A stretch of 64,000 nucleotides of DNA. It comes from Tateyamaria sp. ANG-S1 (GTDB lineage Bacteria; Pseudomonadota; Alphaproteobacteria; Rhodobacterales; Rhodobacteraceae). The notes under the pieces are model-generated. The model was not told the DNA's origin. It did no database searches and saw nothing but the letters and a program-made list of their open reading frames with translations. Position numbers and translations under genes: made by a program. Location of the stretch: assembly GCF_000814025.1 (NCBI RefSeq), contig NZ_JWLL01000006.1, positions 682,001-746,000 of the forward strand. Direction: 5' to 3'. Below are positions 16,309 to 25,999 of the stretch, piece by piece (within the stretch, counting starts at the first letter, position 1; each line of letters starts with the position of its first letter).

Positions 16309-18156
16309 ATGCTGCGCATATCCGACATCACCTACGCCATCGCGGGCCGCCCCCTGTTCGAGGGGGCCAGCGCCGTGATCCCCGAGGGCCACAAGGTCGG
16401 CCTCGTGGGCCGCAATGGCACCGGCAAGACCACGCTTTTCCGTCTGATCCGCGGGGAATTGGCGCTGGAATCAGGCGACATCTCCCTGCCCTCTGGCGCG
16501 CGGATCGGCGGCGTGGCGCAAGAGGTCCCAGCCTCCGACACCTCCCTGCTCGACACGGTGCTGGCCGCGGACACGGAGCGCGCAGCGCTGCTGGCAGAAG
16601 AGACCGAAGACGCCACCCGCATCGCCGAAATCCAGACCCGCCTTGCCGACATCGACGCCTGGTCGGCAGAGGCGCGCGCCGCCACCATACTCAAGGGACT
16701 CGGCTTCGACGACGAAGACCAGCTCAAACCCTGCGCTGACTTCTCCGGTGGCTGGCGCATGCGCGTGGCCCTCGCCGCCGTCCTCTTTGCCCAGCCTGAC
16801 CTCCTGCTGCTCGATGAGCCCACCAACTATCTCGACCTCGAAGGGGCGCTGTGGCTGGAAAGCTACCTTGCCAAATATCCCCACACAGTCGTCATCATCA
16901 GCCACGACCGCGGCCTTCTGAACCGCGCCGTGGGCAGCATCCTGCACCTCGAAGACCGCAAGCTGACCTACTACCAGGGCCCCTACGACCAATTCGCCCG
17001 CCAACGGGCCGAAAAGCTGGCGCTCGCCGCCGCCCAAGCCAAGAAACAGGAAGCGCGCCGCGCCCATCTGCAATCCTATGTGGACCGCTTCCGCTACAAG
17101 GCCGACAAGGCGCGGCAGGCTCAATCCCGGCTCAAGGCGCTGGCCAAGATGCAGCCGATCACCACCCCGCAAGAGGCTGGGCTGAAACGCTTTGACTTCC
17201 CCAACCCTGAAGAGCTCTCGCCCCCCATCATCCACCTCGACGGGTCCAGCACCGGCTACGGCGACACAACGGTGTTAAACAAACTGAACCTGCGCATCGA
17301 CCAAGACGACCGTATCGCCCTGCTGGGTAAGAACGGTCAGGGCAAGTCGACCCTGTCCAAACTGCTCAGCGACCGGCTGCCCTCGATGTCGGGCAAGATG
17401 ACCAAATCGTCCAAGCTGCGGATCGGCTACTTCGCCCAGCACCAGGTGGACGAGCTGCATATCGACGAAACCCCACTTGATCACTTGCGCCGCGAACGAC
17501 CCGGAGAAAGCCCAGCCAAATGGCGCGCGCGGCTTTCGGGTTTCGGGCTCATGGCGGAACAAGCGGACACGGTCGTAGGCCAGCTATCCGGCGGCCAAAA
17601 GGCACGCCTGTCGCTCCTGCTCGCTACGCTTGACGCCCCGCACATGCTCATCCTCGACGAGCCGACCAACCACCTCGACATCGAAAGTCGCGAGGCGCTG
17701 GTCGAAGCGCTCACCAACTACACCGGCGCGGTGATCCTCGTCAGCCACGACATGCACCTTCTGGAACTTGTGGCCGATCGCCTATGGCTGGTGTCGAACG
17801 GCACCGTCAAACCGTTTGACGACGATCTAGAAACCTACCGCAAGCTCCTGCTCAGCGACGGCAAACCGGCCAAGACCCAAAAAGCCGACGCCCCAAAACC
17901 CAAGAAACCCAGCCGCGACGCGATCCTCGCCCTCCGCTCCGAAGTCCGCAAATCCGAAGCACGCGTCGAAAAGCTGAACCAGATGCGAGACAAGCTGGCA
18001 GACAAACTGGCCGATCCAAACCTGTACGAAGACGAAAACATCTCGGAAATGGAAGTCTGGCAAAAGAAGTATGCCGAGGTCATGGACGCCCTGGACCGCG
18101 CTGAAAGCATCTGGATGCAGGACCTTGAAAAACTCGAAACCGCCGAACGCGCCTGA
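16309..18156 (+). CDS. ABC-F family ATPase (Uup-like)
   Basis: A soluble protein of 615 aa with two ATP-binding cassettes and no membrane segment. Walker A sequences are 'GRNGTGKTT' and 'GKNGQGKST', and Walker B ends are 'LLLLDEPTNYLDLE' and 'LILDEPTNHLDIE'. Signatures are 'FSGGWRMRV' and 'LSGGQKARL'. The linker and a Lys-rich C-terminal coiled-coil tail (about 540-610) resemble Uup/YheS. ABC-F proteins act on ribosomes or DNA junctions, and the exact role here is not assignable. Confidence 0.93.
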   Translation: MLRISDITYAIAGRPLFEGASAVIPEGHKVGLVGRNGTGKTTLFRLIRGELALESGDISLPSGARIGGVAQEVPASDTSLLDTVLAADTERAALLAEETEDATRIAEIQTRLADIDAWSAEARAATILKGLGFDDEDQLKPCADFSGGWRMRVALAAVLFAQPDLLLLDEPTNYLDLEGALWLESYLAKYPHTVVIISHDRGLLNRAVGSILHLEDRKLTYYQGPYDQFARQRAEKLALAAAQAKKQEARRAHLQSYVDRFRYKADKARQAQSRLKALAKMQPITTPQEAGLKRFDFPNPEELSPPIIHLDGSSTGYGDTTVLNKLNLRIDQDDRIALLGKNGQGKSTLSKLLSDRLPSMSGKMTKSSKLRIGYFAQHQVDELHIDETPLDHLRRERPGESPAKWRARLSGFGLMAEQADTVVGQLSGGQKARLSLLLATLDAPHMLILDEPTNHLDIESREALVEALTNYTGAVILVSHDMHLLELVADRLWLVSNGTVKPFDDDLETYRKLLLSDGKPAKTQKADAPKPKKPSRDAILALRSEVRKSEARVEKLNQMRDKLADKLADPNLYEDENISEMEVWQKKYAEVMDALDRAESIWMQDLEKLETAERA

Positions 18157-18189
18157 TCTTTCTTCTGGCCCAAAATACCTCGGGGGTTT

Positions 18190-18204
18190 GGGGGCAGAGC
18201 CCCC
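18190..18204 (+). terminator. Hairpin after ABC-F gene
   Basis: GGGGG, loop CAGAG, CCCCC lies 34 bp downstream of the ABC-F stop. There is no U-run, so it may be a weak terminator or a 3'-end stabilising hairpin. Confidence 0.4.
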
Positions 18205-18252
18205 ATTCAAGAATAAATCGAACGCGCCAAAGGCGCACATTTTGACACCACC

Positions 18253-18876
18253 ATGATCGACACCGCCTTTCTCATCACCGCCTTCGTGACCATGTTCGTG
18301 GTGATCGACCCCATCGGGCTGGCCCCCTTATTCGTCGCCCTCACCCAAGGCGTCCCCGAACGCCAACGGCGCGCCATCGCCCTGCGCGCCTGCGCCATCG
18401 GCATGATCATCCTGATCGTCTTTGCCCTCTTCGGAGAGGCCGTGCTGGGCTTTATCGGCATCTCCATGCCCGCCTTCCGGGTCGCGGGCGGTGTCCTTCT
18501 GTTTCTGACCGCCCTCGACATGCTGTTCGAACGGCGCACCAAGCGGCGCGAAGATCAATCCGAAGATACCGACCACGACGATCCGTCGGTCTTCCCCCTT
18601 GCCATCCCCCTGATTGCCGGACCAGGTGCCATCGCGTCCGTTATCCTGCTCACCGGCCAGAAACCAGGGGTGGAGGGGCTGGCCCTTGTCCTCGCCATCA
18701 CCGCCCTTGTTCTGGGCGTCTGCCTTGTCCTGTTCCTCGCCTCCGGCCTGATTGAACGCGCCCTTGGCAAGACCGGCATCACAGTCGTCACCCGCCTTCT
18801 GGGTATGCTGCTAGCCGCCCTGTCGGTCCAGTTCGTGCTGGACGGTCTGCGCAATTTCGGGTTGATGTCGGGCTGA
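18253..18876 (+). CDS. MarC-family integral membrane protein
   Basis: A 207-aa protein with six predicted hydrophobic helices. The family pattern is seen in 'FVTMFVVIDPIGLAPLF' and, after a charged loop with 'RRTKRREDQSED', 'FPLAIPLIAGPGAIASVIL'. MarC proteins have no established function despite the name (linked historically to multiple antibiotic resistance). It lies 96 bp after the ABC-F gene and 22 bp before the protease gene. Confidence 0.92.
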   Translation: MIDTAFLITAFVTMFVVIDPIGLAPLFVALTQGVPERQRRAIALRACAIGMIILIVFALFGEAVLGFIGISMPAFRVAGGVLLFLTALDMLFERRTKRREDQSEDTDHDDPSVFPLAIPLIAGPGAIASVILLTGQKPGVEGLALVLAITALVLGVCLVLFLASGLIERALGKTGITVVTRLLGMLLAALSVQFVLDGLRNFGLMSG

Positions 18877-18898
18877 AACCCATACGCACCTGACCTAT

Positions 18899-19489
18899 AT
18901 GAGCGGTATGAGCGGCGACAGCATTGCACAACTGATCTATCTTGGCACCTTCGCGCTAGTGCTAGGGGGCGGCTTCCTGCTGTCCACCAAGCTGAAACTC
19001 AGCCAGACCCTGCAGATGGCGGCGATCTGGGCGCTGATCTTCATCGGAGCCATCGGCGTGGTGGGCCTGTGGGACGACATCCAGGACGACCTGCTGGCCA
19101 ACCAGACCCGGTTTGACGACAGCGGCACCATCATCATCCCGCGCAACTTTGACGGGCACTACTACCTAACGCTCGACATCAATGGTCAGGCCACGGATTT
19201 CATCGTGGATACGGGTGCGACAGACATCGTGCTGAACCGCGCCGATGCCGAGGCTGTCGGACTGGATCCGGCCAACCTGAACTTTCTGGGCCGCGCGGCA
19301 ACAGCAAATGGTGAAGTGCGCACAGCCCCGGTTCGACTGGAAAGCGTGGCAATTGGTCCGCATGAAGACACCAACGTGCCTGCGGTCGTGAACGACGGCG
19401 AGCTGGGTCAATCCCTGTTGGGCATGGGCTATCTGCAGCGCTGGGGCCGGATCGAAATCGCGGGCGGAGAAATGACGCTGAGCCGCTAG
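18899..19489 (+). CDS. TIGR02281-type retropepsin-like aspartic protease
   Basis: 196 aa. Hydrophobic helices at about 8-25 and 38-55 anchor it to the membrane, then comes one pepsin-like domain. The active-site triad is in 'FIVDTGATDIVLN' (D-T-G-A). A single-domain protease of this kind must dimerise like retropepsins. The flap region 'LGRAATANGEVRTAPV' and the late 'GQSLLGMGYLQRW' fit TIGR02281/clan AA proteins common in alphaproteobacteria. Its 3' end overlaps the convergent holC stop by 4 bp. Confidence 0.9.
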   Translation: MSGMSGDSIAQLIYLGTFALVLGGGFLLSTKLKLSQTLQMAAIWALIFIGAIGVVGLWDDIQDDLLANQTRFDDSGTIIIPRNFDGHYYLTLDINGQATDFIVDTGATDIVLNRADAEAVGLDPANLNFLGRAATANGEVRTAPVRLESVAIGPHEDTNVPAVVNDGELGQSLLGMGYLQRWGRIEIAGGEMTLSR

Positions 19490-19941
19490 GTCTCGGCCTT
19501 TTTCTCCCAGCGCCCGCTTTCCTCGGACCAATACTGCGCCGATGCGCCCGCGTCCTTCAGCGCCTTCCATTGCGCACGGGCGACGTTCAGCGCTTCAGGG
19601 TCGTTACCGTCAAACAGCACACACACCCGGTCGAGTGCTGCAACTTCCTCTGCCGTGACCTCTGCCCCGTCGATGGTCATGACGCAGGTCGCATTGTTGG
19701 CAGCCGGGCCGGTTGTCAGCAACACAGGCTGATCCGCATCATGCGGACCGCCCGCAAGCCCATGGGGCAAGAACCCCTCATCCGCGCCCAGCCACAGCTT
19801 TTCATCGAGCCAACCCAGGCGCCCCGCATCCGGCCCGCGCACCGCCACGCGCCAACCGGCTTGCAGGGCCTTGCCCAGCAGCATGGTCAGCGTGTCCTCA
19901 AGCGGGCGGCGCGTCAGGTGATAGAAATAGGCAGCGCCCAT
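19486..19941 (-). CDS. holC: DNA polymerase III chi subunit
   Basis: The clamp-loader-associated chi subunit that bridges to SSB, 151 aa. 'YFYHLTRRPLEDTLTMLL' at the start and 'PVLLTTGPAANNA' and 'VCVLFDGNDPEAL' in the core match HolC. The ATG at 19941 is one base after the pepA TGA, so the two are co-translated, an arrangement usual in Rhodobacterales. Confidence 0.92.
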   Translation of the reverse strand: MGAAYFYHLTRRPLEDTLTMLLGKALQAGWRVAVRGPDAGRLGWLDEKLWLGADEGFLPHGLAGGPHDADQPVLLTTGPAANNATCVMTIDGAEVTAEEVAALDRVCVLFDGNDPEALNVARAQWKALKDAGASAQYWSEESGRWEKKAET

Positions 19942-19942
19942 A

Positions 19943-21415
19943 TCACTCCGTCTCGTACCCATCGGCCACAAGGCGGTTCAGCGCCATCACGCCCCAACCC
20001 GTGGCGCCCGCGGGTGCCAGCGCCGTGGCCGACTTGACCGAGGCCACACCCGCGATGTCGAGGTGAATCCAGGGCGTGTCCTCTTTCACGAAGCGCTGCA
20101 GAAACTGCGCCGCCGTGATCGAGCCGGCTGGCCGTCCGCCAACATTCTTCATGTCTGCAATCCGGGACTTGAGCTGCTCGTCATAGGCCTTGCCCAGCGG
20201 CATCCGCCACGCGCCCTCATTTTCCGTGTCCGCCGCCTTCAGGAAGGCATTGCAGAAGTCGTCATTGTTGGAAAACACGCCCGCCTTTTCGTGACCCAGC
20301 CCGATGATGATGGCACCCGTCAGCGTCGCCAGATCTACCATACCTGCGGGTTCAAACCGGTCCTGCGCGTACCACATCACGTCACACAGAACGAGCCGCC
20401 CCTCAGCATCGGTGTTGATGATCTCGACCGTATCGCCCTTCATCGACGTCACCACGTCACCGGGCCGGGTCGCATTGCCCGAGGGCATATTCTCAACAAG
20501 GCCAACCAGACCCACGATATTCGCCTTGGCCTTGCGCTTTGCCAGCGCCCGCATGGTGCCCGCAACAACACCCGCACCGCCCATGTCCATGGTCATGTCT
20601 TCCATGCCCGCGGCTGGTTTTAGGCTGATGCCGCCGGTGTCAAACACGACACCCTTGCCCACCAAAGCCAGAGGTGCCGCACCCGTCTCGCCCCCGTTCC
20701 ACTGCATGACCACAACCTTTGAAGGACTGTCAGATCCCTGCCCCACGGACAGCAGCGTGCGCATGCCCAGCTTTTCCAGCTCTGCCTCTTCAAGCACTTC
20801 GACATCGAGGCCAAGGTTCTTCATCTCGACGAGGCGGTTGGCAAACTCGGTTGTCGTCAGCACGTTTGCGGGTTCATTGGTCAGGTCGCGGGTCATGAAC
20901 GCACCGTCGGCAATCGCCATCAGCGGGGCCGCAGCCGCTTCGGCCTCATCGGGTTTCGAGCACATGACAGTCACGCCTGTGTCGCTGTCCTTGGCATCGG
21001 TCTTGTGAGCGGAAAAGTCGTAGTCCCGCATGACGAGGCCAAAGGCTACCTCAGCCACACGGCGGGCGCCATCTGCTGCAAGAAGCACCGCCTTGCCGCC
21101 CCGCAGTTTGCCGAGGGCCGACCCCGCCTTGCGCGCATCCTCCACCGCGTGATTGCGCGCCAAGCACACAACATCAAGCGCCTCAGCCGCCATGCCCACG
21201 GGCCACGCGAAGCTCGTCACCTGTCCCGGCTTTACCTTTGCAAAGCCCTCGCTGTCGACAAAGCGCTGGACAGCCCCCTTGGTCAGCCGGTTGGCGCGCC
21301 GCGCACTCTGCTCCAGCTTGCCGTCCGGCGTGACGATGACGGCGACGCGGCCCTCGTGTCCCGCAATGGCATCAAGGTCGGTTGCAGTGAAGGTGACAGG
21401 GGTCAGGTCGGTCAT
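19943..21415 (-). CDS. pepA: Leucyl aminopeptidase (M17)
   Basis: A 490-aa cytosolic di-metal aminopeptidase. The metal and catalytic blocks are 'GKGVVFDTGGISLKP' (Lys, Asp), 'DMGGAG' and the family signature 'NTDAEGRLVL' with its Asp, Glu and Arg. The N-terminal domain is the usual macro-like region. A 174-bp gap separates it from the divergent lptF, and both promoters must be there. Confidence 0.96.
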   Translation of the reverse strand: MTDLTPVTFTATDLDAIAGHEGRVAVIVTPDGKLEQSARRANRLTKGAVQRFVDSEGFAKVKPGQVTSFAWPVGMAAEALDVVCLARNHAVEDARKAGSALGKLRGGKAVLLAADGARRVAEVAFGLVMRDYDFSAHKTDAKDSDTGVTVMCSKPDEAEAAAAPLMAIADGAFMTRDLTNEPANVLTTTEFANRLVEMKNLGLDVEVLEEAELEKLGMRTLLSVGQGSDSPSKVVVMQWNGGETGAAPLALVGKGVVFDTGGISLKPAAGMEDMTMDMGGAGVVAGTMRALAKRKAKANIVGLVGLVENMPSGNATRPGDVVTSMKGDTVEIINTDAEGRLVLCDVMWYAQDRFEPAGMVDLATLTGAIIIGLGHEKAGVFSNNDDFCNAFLKAADTENEGAWRMPLGKAYDEQLKSRIADMKNVGGRPAGSITAAQFLQRFVKEDTPWIHLDIAGVASVKSATALAPAGATGWGVMALNRLVADGYETE

Positions 21416-21589
21416 TGGGTGCTCCGGCTATGTCTTTGGACAAGACGTAACGCGCCACCGTGCCACTGACCAGCACCCCGGGTGCGATTTGGCATCAGTT
21501 TTGGAGTTTTCCCCGCGCGTCGGTTGGGGTAGGTTCTCCACGAATGCTGCCGCGTTCAAAAAGACGAACACACCACAACCGGGGGGCAC

Positions 21590-22717
21590 TTGGTCCGATT
21601 TGACCGCTATATGTTGTCACAGCTCATGTGGCTCTTTGGCTTTTTCGCCCTCGTGCTGGTGTCCGTTTTCTGGATCAACCGCGCCGTGCAATTGTTCGAC
21701 CGATTGATCGGCGACGGGCAAACTGCACTTGTCTTTCTTGAATTCTCCGCTCTGGGCCTGCCGCGCCTGATCACAACGGTGCTGCCCATCGCGACCTTCG
21801 CCGCCGCAGTCTATGTGACCAACCGGCTGAACAATGAAAGCGAGCTGACGGTGATGATGTCGACGGGCACATCGCCGTGGCGTCTGGCGCGGCCCGTTGC
21901 CGCGTTCGGCCTGATCTCGGCGCTGATGATGTCGGTTCTCAGCCACATCCTCGTCCCTGCGGCCAGCGAACAACTGACCCAGCGCGAGGCAGAGATTTCG
22001 CGCAACATCACCTCGCGCCTGCTGACCGAGGGCACATTTCTCAGCCCGACACCGGGCGTGACTTTCTATACCCGCGCCATCGACGAAGATGGCGTTTTAC
22101 AGGATGTGTTCCTTGCCGACAGGCGCACGCCGAACGAGCGGGTGATCTACACCGCGGCCGAAGCCTACTTGGTGCGGGGCGCTGAGGGTACCGCATTGAT
22201 CATGGTGGATGGTCTGGCCCAACGGCTTGCGACAGATGACAACCGGCTGTCGACGGCCAAGTTCCAGGATTTCTCGTTCGACATCTCGCCACTGATGAGC
22301 GGCGAAGATCATATCGCGCCGTCCCTGCCGTTCTTGTGGACACACGAGCTGTTGCAAGGCTGGACTGAAACGGCGCAGGCGCTTGGCACCACGCCCGGAG
22401 CCATAGCCGAAGAGGTTCACAGCCGGTTTGCACGCGCGGCCTTCTGCCTTGTCACCGCGCTGATCGGTTTCGCGATATTGCTGGTCGGCGGCTATTCGCG
22501 GTTCGGTGCATGGCGTGAGGTGGTGATCGCATTTCTGCTGTTGATCGCCCTTGACGGGATGCGCAGCCCGCTGTCCACGCCCGTCCTGGAGGACGCGCGC
22601 ATGTGGCCGATCCTCTACACACCTTCGATGCTTGGCCTGGGGCTGACCGCCACGCTGTTGTGGGTCGCTTCGGGCGGCGGCGCGCGACTGCGCCGCTTGC
22701 GGGTGCGCGCGACATGA
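21590..22717 (+). CDS. lptF: LPS export permease LptF
   Basis: Inner-membrane subunit of the LptB2FGC transporter that extracts LPS for transport to the outer membrane. It is 375 aa with three N-terminal and three C-terminal helices around a periplasmic beta-jellyroll. The start is a TTG at 21590 just after GGGGGG. It gives 'VRFDRYMLSQLMWLFGFF', matching family N-termini, whereas an internal ATG would delete the conserved start. The stop overlaps lptG (ATGA). Confidence 0.93.
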   Translation: MVRFDRYMLSQLMWLFGFFALVLVSVFWINRAVQLFDRLIGDGQTALVFLEFSALGLPRLITTVLPIATFAAAVYVTNRLNNESELTVMMSTGTSPWRLARPVAAFGLISALMMSVLSHILVPAASEQLTQREAEISRNITSRLLTEGTFLSPTPGVTFYTRAIDEDGVLQDVFLADRRTPNERVIYTAAEAYLVRGAEGTALIMVDGLAQRLATDDNRLSTAKFQDFSFDISPLMSGEDHIAPSLPFLWTHELLQGWTETAQALGTTPGAIAEEVHSRFARAAFCLVTALIGFAILLVGGYSRFGAWREVVIAFLLLIALDGMRSPLSTPVLEDARMWPILYTPSMLGLGLTATLLWVASGGGARLRRLRVRAT

Positions 22718-23811
22718 TCCTACATCTCTACTTCGCGCGCCGGTTCGCACTTGCCCTGCTCGGAATTGCCGCGGTTCTGACGGCTTTGGTGGCGCTTGTC
22801 GATCTAATTGATCAAACCAGACGGTTCGCGCAGTTCGACGTCGGCTTCGGCAAGCGGATCGGGCTGACACTGCTGAATGTGCCGGAAACGCTGAACCAGA
22901 TCCTCCCGCTCATCATGATCCTTGGCACGGTTGCACTGTTCATATCTCTGGCCCGGTCGTCGGAACTTGTGGTGACGCGGGCCGCGGGCCGGTCAGCGTT
23001 GCGGGCCTTGATCGGTCCCGTTGCCGTGTCGCTTATCATCGGCATCCTCGCCACAACCACGCTGGGGCCCATGGTTGCCGCCACGTCGAAGCGCTATGCC
23101 GCGCTGGCGGAAACCTACCGTTCAGGCGGCGTGTCAGCCCTGTCGATCTCCGAAGAAGGCCTGTGGCTGCGGCAAGGCGGCGAAAACGGCCAGACCGTGA
23201 TCCGCGCTGCGCGATCAAACGCCGATGCATCCGTGCTGTATGGCGTGACCTTTGTCGCCTACGCACCCAATGGCGGGCCCATCCAACGCATCGAAGCCGC
23301 AAGTGCCGCCCTGCGCGATGGCGCATGGTCGCTGCGCAAGGCCAAGGCATGGCCCCTGATCGTGGGCATCAACCCCGAGGCCAACGCGGTCGAACACGAA
23401 TTGCTCGAAGTGCCCTCGACCCTCACGCTCGACAGCATACGAGAGCGTCTGGGCACACCGGCCGGCGTTTCGATCTGGGACATGCCCGAGTTTATCGAAC
23501 AGCTTGAGCAGGCCGGCTTCTCCGCGCGCAAACATGTCGTCTGGATGCAGTCCGAACTCGCCCGTCCGATCTTTTTGATGGGCATGGTTCTGGTTGCCGC
23601 AGCCTTCACGATGCGCCATACCCGGTTCGGGGGAACCGGCACGGCAGTGCTGGCTGCGGTGTTGCTGGGGTTTGGCTTGTACTTCATCCGAAGCTTTGCA
23701 CAGATACTGGGCGAAAATGGCCAGATACCCGTGCTGCTTGCAGCGTGGGCGCCGCCGATTGCGTCTATCCTTCTGGCGCTCGGGCTGCTTCTCAGGGCTG
23801 AGGATGGCTAG
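22714..23811 (+). CDS. lptG: LPS export permease LptG
   Basis: Partner of LptF, 365 aa. It begins 'MILHLYFARRFALALLG' and ends with helices 'LIFMGMVLVAAAF' and 'GFGLYFIRSFAQILGENG', a pattern typical of LptG. The middle is the periplasmic domain. It overlaps lptF by 4 bp and lptD by 8 bp, so the three are one translation-coupled unit. Confidence 0.94.
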   Translation: MILHLYFARRFALALLGIAAVLTALVALVDLIDQTRRFAQFDVGFGKRIGLTLLNVPETLNQILPLIMILGTVALFISLARSSELVVTRAAGRSALRALIGPVAVSLIIGILATTTLGPMVAATSKRYAALAETYRSGGVSALSISEEGLWLRQGGENGQTVIRAARSNADASVLYGVTFVAYAPNGGPIQRIEAASAALRDGAWSLRKAKAWPLIVGINPEANAVEHELLEVPSTLTLDSIRERLGTPAGVSIWDMPEFIEQLEQAGFSARKHVVWMQSELARPIFLMGMVLVAAAFTMRHTRFGGTGTAVLAAVLLGFGLYFIRSFAQILGENGQIPVLLAAWAPPIASILLALGLLLRAEDG

Positions 23812-25999
23812 GGTGCGGCACGTCTTTCTGCATATGATTGCCATCGGCCTGCTCTTGGCCGCTCTGACCGGCCACGCGCATGCCCAGGCAGAACCCGATG
23901 TCTCCTCGACCGAGGCGCCGGCTGCCGTCCTCGTCGCGGATGACATAGAGGTCACGCGCGACCGTCGCCTGATTGCCCGCGGTAATGTCGAGGCGTTTCA
24001 GGGCACCACCCGACTGAGTGCACAGGCCATCGAATACAATCCCGATACAGGTGCACTGACGATCACAGGCCCGATCGTGATCGAAGATGGCGAGGGCGTG
24101 CTGATCCTGGCCAGCCAGGCGGAATTGAGCGAAGACCTCGAAAACGGCCTCCTGACCGGCGCGCGGCTCGTGCTCAATGACCAGCTGCAACTCGCATCCG
24201 TCCAGATGAACCGGGTCGGCGGCCGGTACACGCAGCTTTACAAGACCGCCGTCACGTCCTGCCGCATTTGCGAAGGAGATCCGCGCCCACCGCTGTGGCA
24301 AATCCGGGCCAAGCGGGTCATCCACGATCAGGAAGAGCGTCAGCTCTATTTCGACGGGGCACAGTTGAGGGTGCTGAACACACCGATCTTCTATCTGCCA
24401 CGGCTGCGCCTGCCCGACCCGACGCTTGCCCGCGCGACAGGCGTGCTGTTTCCGCAAATTCGCTTCAACTCGCGCCTCGGCACCGGTCTGGCCGTGCCCT
24501 ACTTCTTCAGATTGGGCGATCACCGCGATCTCACCCTCACCCCCTACTTTTCAAGCGGCACGCGCACGCTTGAATTCCGCTACCGGCAAGCCTTCCGGCG
24601 CGGCAGAATCATCGTCGAGGGTGCTTATTCAGACGACGACCTGCAGCCCGATGACACGCGCGGCTACATCTTTGCGGCGGGTGAGTTCGCGCTGCGTCGC
24701 GACTTCGTTCTCGAATTCGACATCGAATCCGTATCGGACGATGCTTATCTCAATGACTACGGCCTATTTGGCAAAGACCGGCTCGACAGTTCGATCCAGT
24801 TGACCCGCACACGCAGGGACGAGTTCATCCGGCTGTCCTACGTGAACTTCAAATCCCTGCGAGACAGCGAGGATGACGATCTACTGCCGTCGGACGTTGT
24901 CGACGCGCTATATGAGCGGCGCTTTCATCCCGGCCGCATCGGGGGCGAGATACGTTTGGCAGCCGAGGCCCATGCCCATGAGCGTCCATCGAAGGTGGAT
25001 TTCGATGCCGATGGCGACGGGTTCGTAGACGGCACCGATGTGCTGCGTTTCAGTTTCGATGCGGAATGGCTGCGCAGTATGCAGTTCGGCGGCCTTCAGG
25101 TGCAATCCACCCTTGGTCTGGCCGCAGATGTCATCCGCGTAAGTGACGACGCGACCTTTGGCAGTGGCGACAGCGGGCTTGCGCCCAAGGCCGGGATCAC
25201 CCTGCGCTACCCGCTGGTGCGGCGCGGCAACAACGGTGTGCGGCAATTCTTCGAACCCATCGCACAGCTTTCATGGACCGGCGGTGACGGGCTGTTTGTG
25301 CCGAATGACGAAAGCACGCGGGTGGAATTTGACGAAGGCAACCTGCTGTCGCTCAGCCGCTTTCCATCCGAGGACCGGCGCGAACGTGGGTGGGCACTCG
25401 CCTATGGCGGCACATGGGCGCGGCTGGATCCCGACGGTTGGTCGGCAAGCCTGACACTGGCCCAGATCCTGCGCGAAGAGGAACAGGTTAATTTTAACGA
25501 CACCTCAGGCCTGTCCGGCACCACGTCGGACTTCCTGTTGGCCGGCCAGGTCGAGCTTGAAAGCGGGCTGGCACTGTCCGGACGGACGTTGTTCAACGAA
25601 AACTTTGACGTCTCCAAAGCCGAGGTGCGCGGCGCGTGGAGCGGAAACAGGCTGCGCGTCGGCGGCAGCTATGTCTGGATATCCGAAGACCCGGCCATTG
25701 ATCTCGAATCCAATATTGGCGAGGTCACCTTTGACGGTGGTTTCACGATCGACCGGTTCTGGACCGCAAACGCGACCTGGCGCTACGATCTAGAGGAAGG
25801 GCGCGCAGCCACCGCAGGCGCTGGGATCGCCTATACTAACGAATGCGTCAGCGTAGGCCTGTCAGTCAATCGCACCTTCGCAGACTCGACAACCCTTGAG
25901 CCCTCCACCAGTCTGGGGTTAACAGTGTCCTTGCGTGGATTTTCGGTGAATACCGGAGAGCGCGTCGAAGCACGATCATGCGGAAAGCAGGCAAGATGA
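23804..25999 (+). CDS. lptD: LPS-assembly protein LptD
   Basis: Outer-membrane barrel that inserts LPS, 731 aa. A signal peptide ends near residue 27 ('LTGHAHAQAEP'). An LptA-like jellyroll follows ('VTRDRRLIARGNVEAFQGT', 'LTITGPI'), then a beta-rich barrel. A Cys pair occurs in 'SCRICEGD', plausible for the LptD disulfide. It starts within the last codons of lptG and overlaps the start of surA. Confidence 0.93.
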   Translation: MARVRHVFLHMIAIGLLLAALTGHAHAQAEPDVSSTEAPAAVLVADDIEVTRDRRLIARGNVEAFQGTTRLSAQAIEYNPDTGALTITGPIVIEDGEGVLILASQAELSEDLENGLLTGARLVLNDQLQLASVQMNRVGGRYTQLYKTAVTSCRICEGDPRPPLWQIRAKRVIHDQEERQLYFDGAQLRVLNTPIFYLPRLRLPDPTLARATGVLFPQIRFNSRLGTGLAVPYFFRLGDHRDLTLTPYFSSGTRTLEFRYRQAFRRGRIIVEGAYSDDDLQPDDTRGYIFAAGEFALRRDFVLEFDIESVSDDAYLNDYGLFGKDRLDSSIQLTRTRRDEFIRLSYVNFKSLRDSEDDDLLPSDVVDALYERRFHPGRIGGEIRLAAEAHAHERPSKVDFDADGDGFVDGTDVLRFSFDAEWLRSMQFGGLQVQSTLGLAADVIRVSDDATFGSGDSGLAPKAGITLRYPLVRRGNNGVRQFFEPIAQLSWTGGDGLFVPNDESTRVEFDEGNLLSLSRFPSEDRRERGWALAYGGTWARLDPDGWSASLTLAQILREEEQVNFNDTSGLSGTTSDFLLAGQVELESGLALSGRTLFNENFDVSKAEVRGAWSGNRLRVGGSYVWISEDPAIDLESNIGEVTFDGGFTIDRFWTANATWRYDLEEGRAATAGAGIAYTNECVSVGLSVNRTFADSTTLEPSTSLGLTVSLRGFSVNTGERVEARSCGKQAR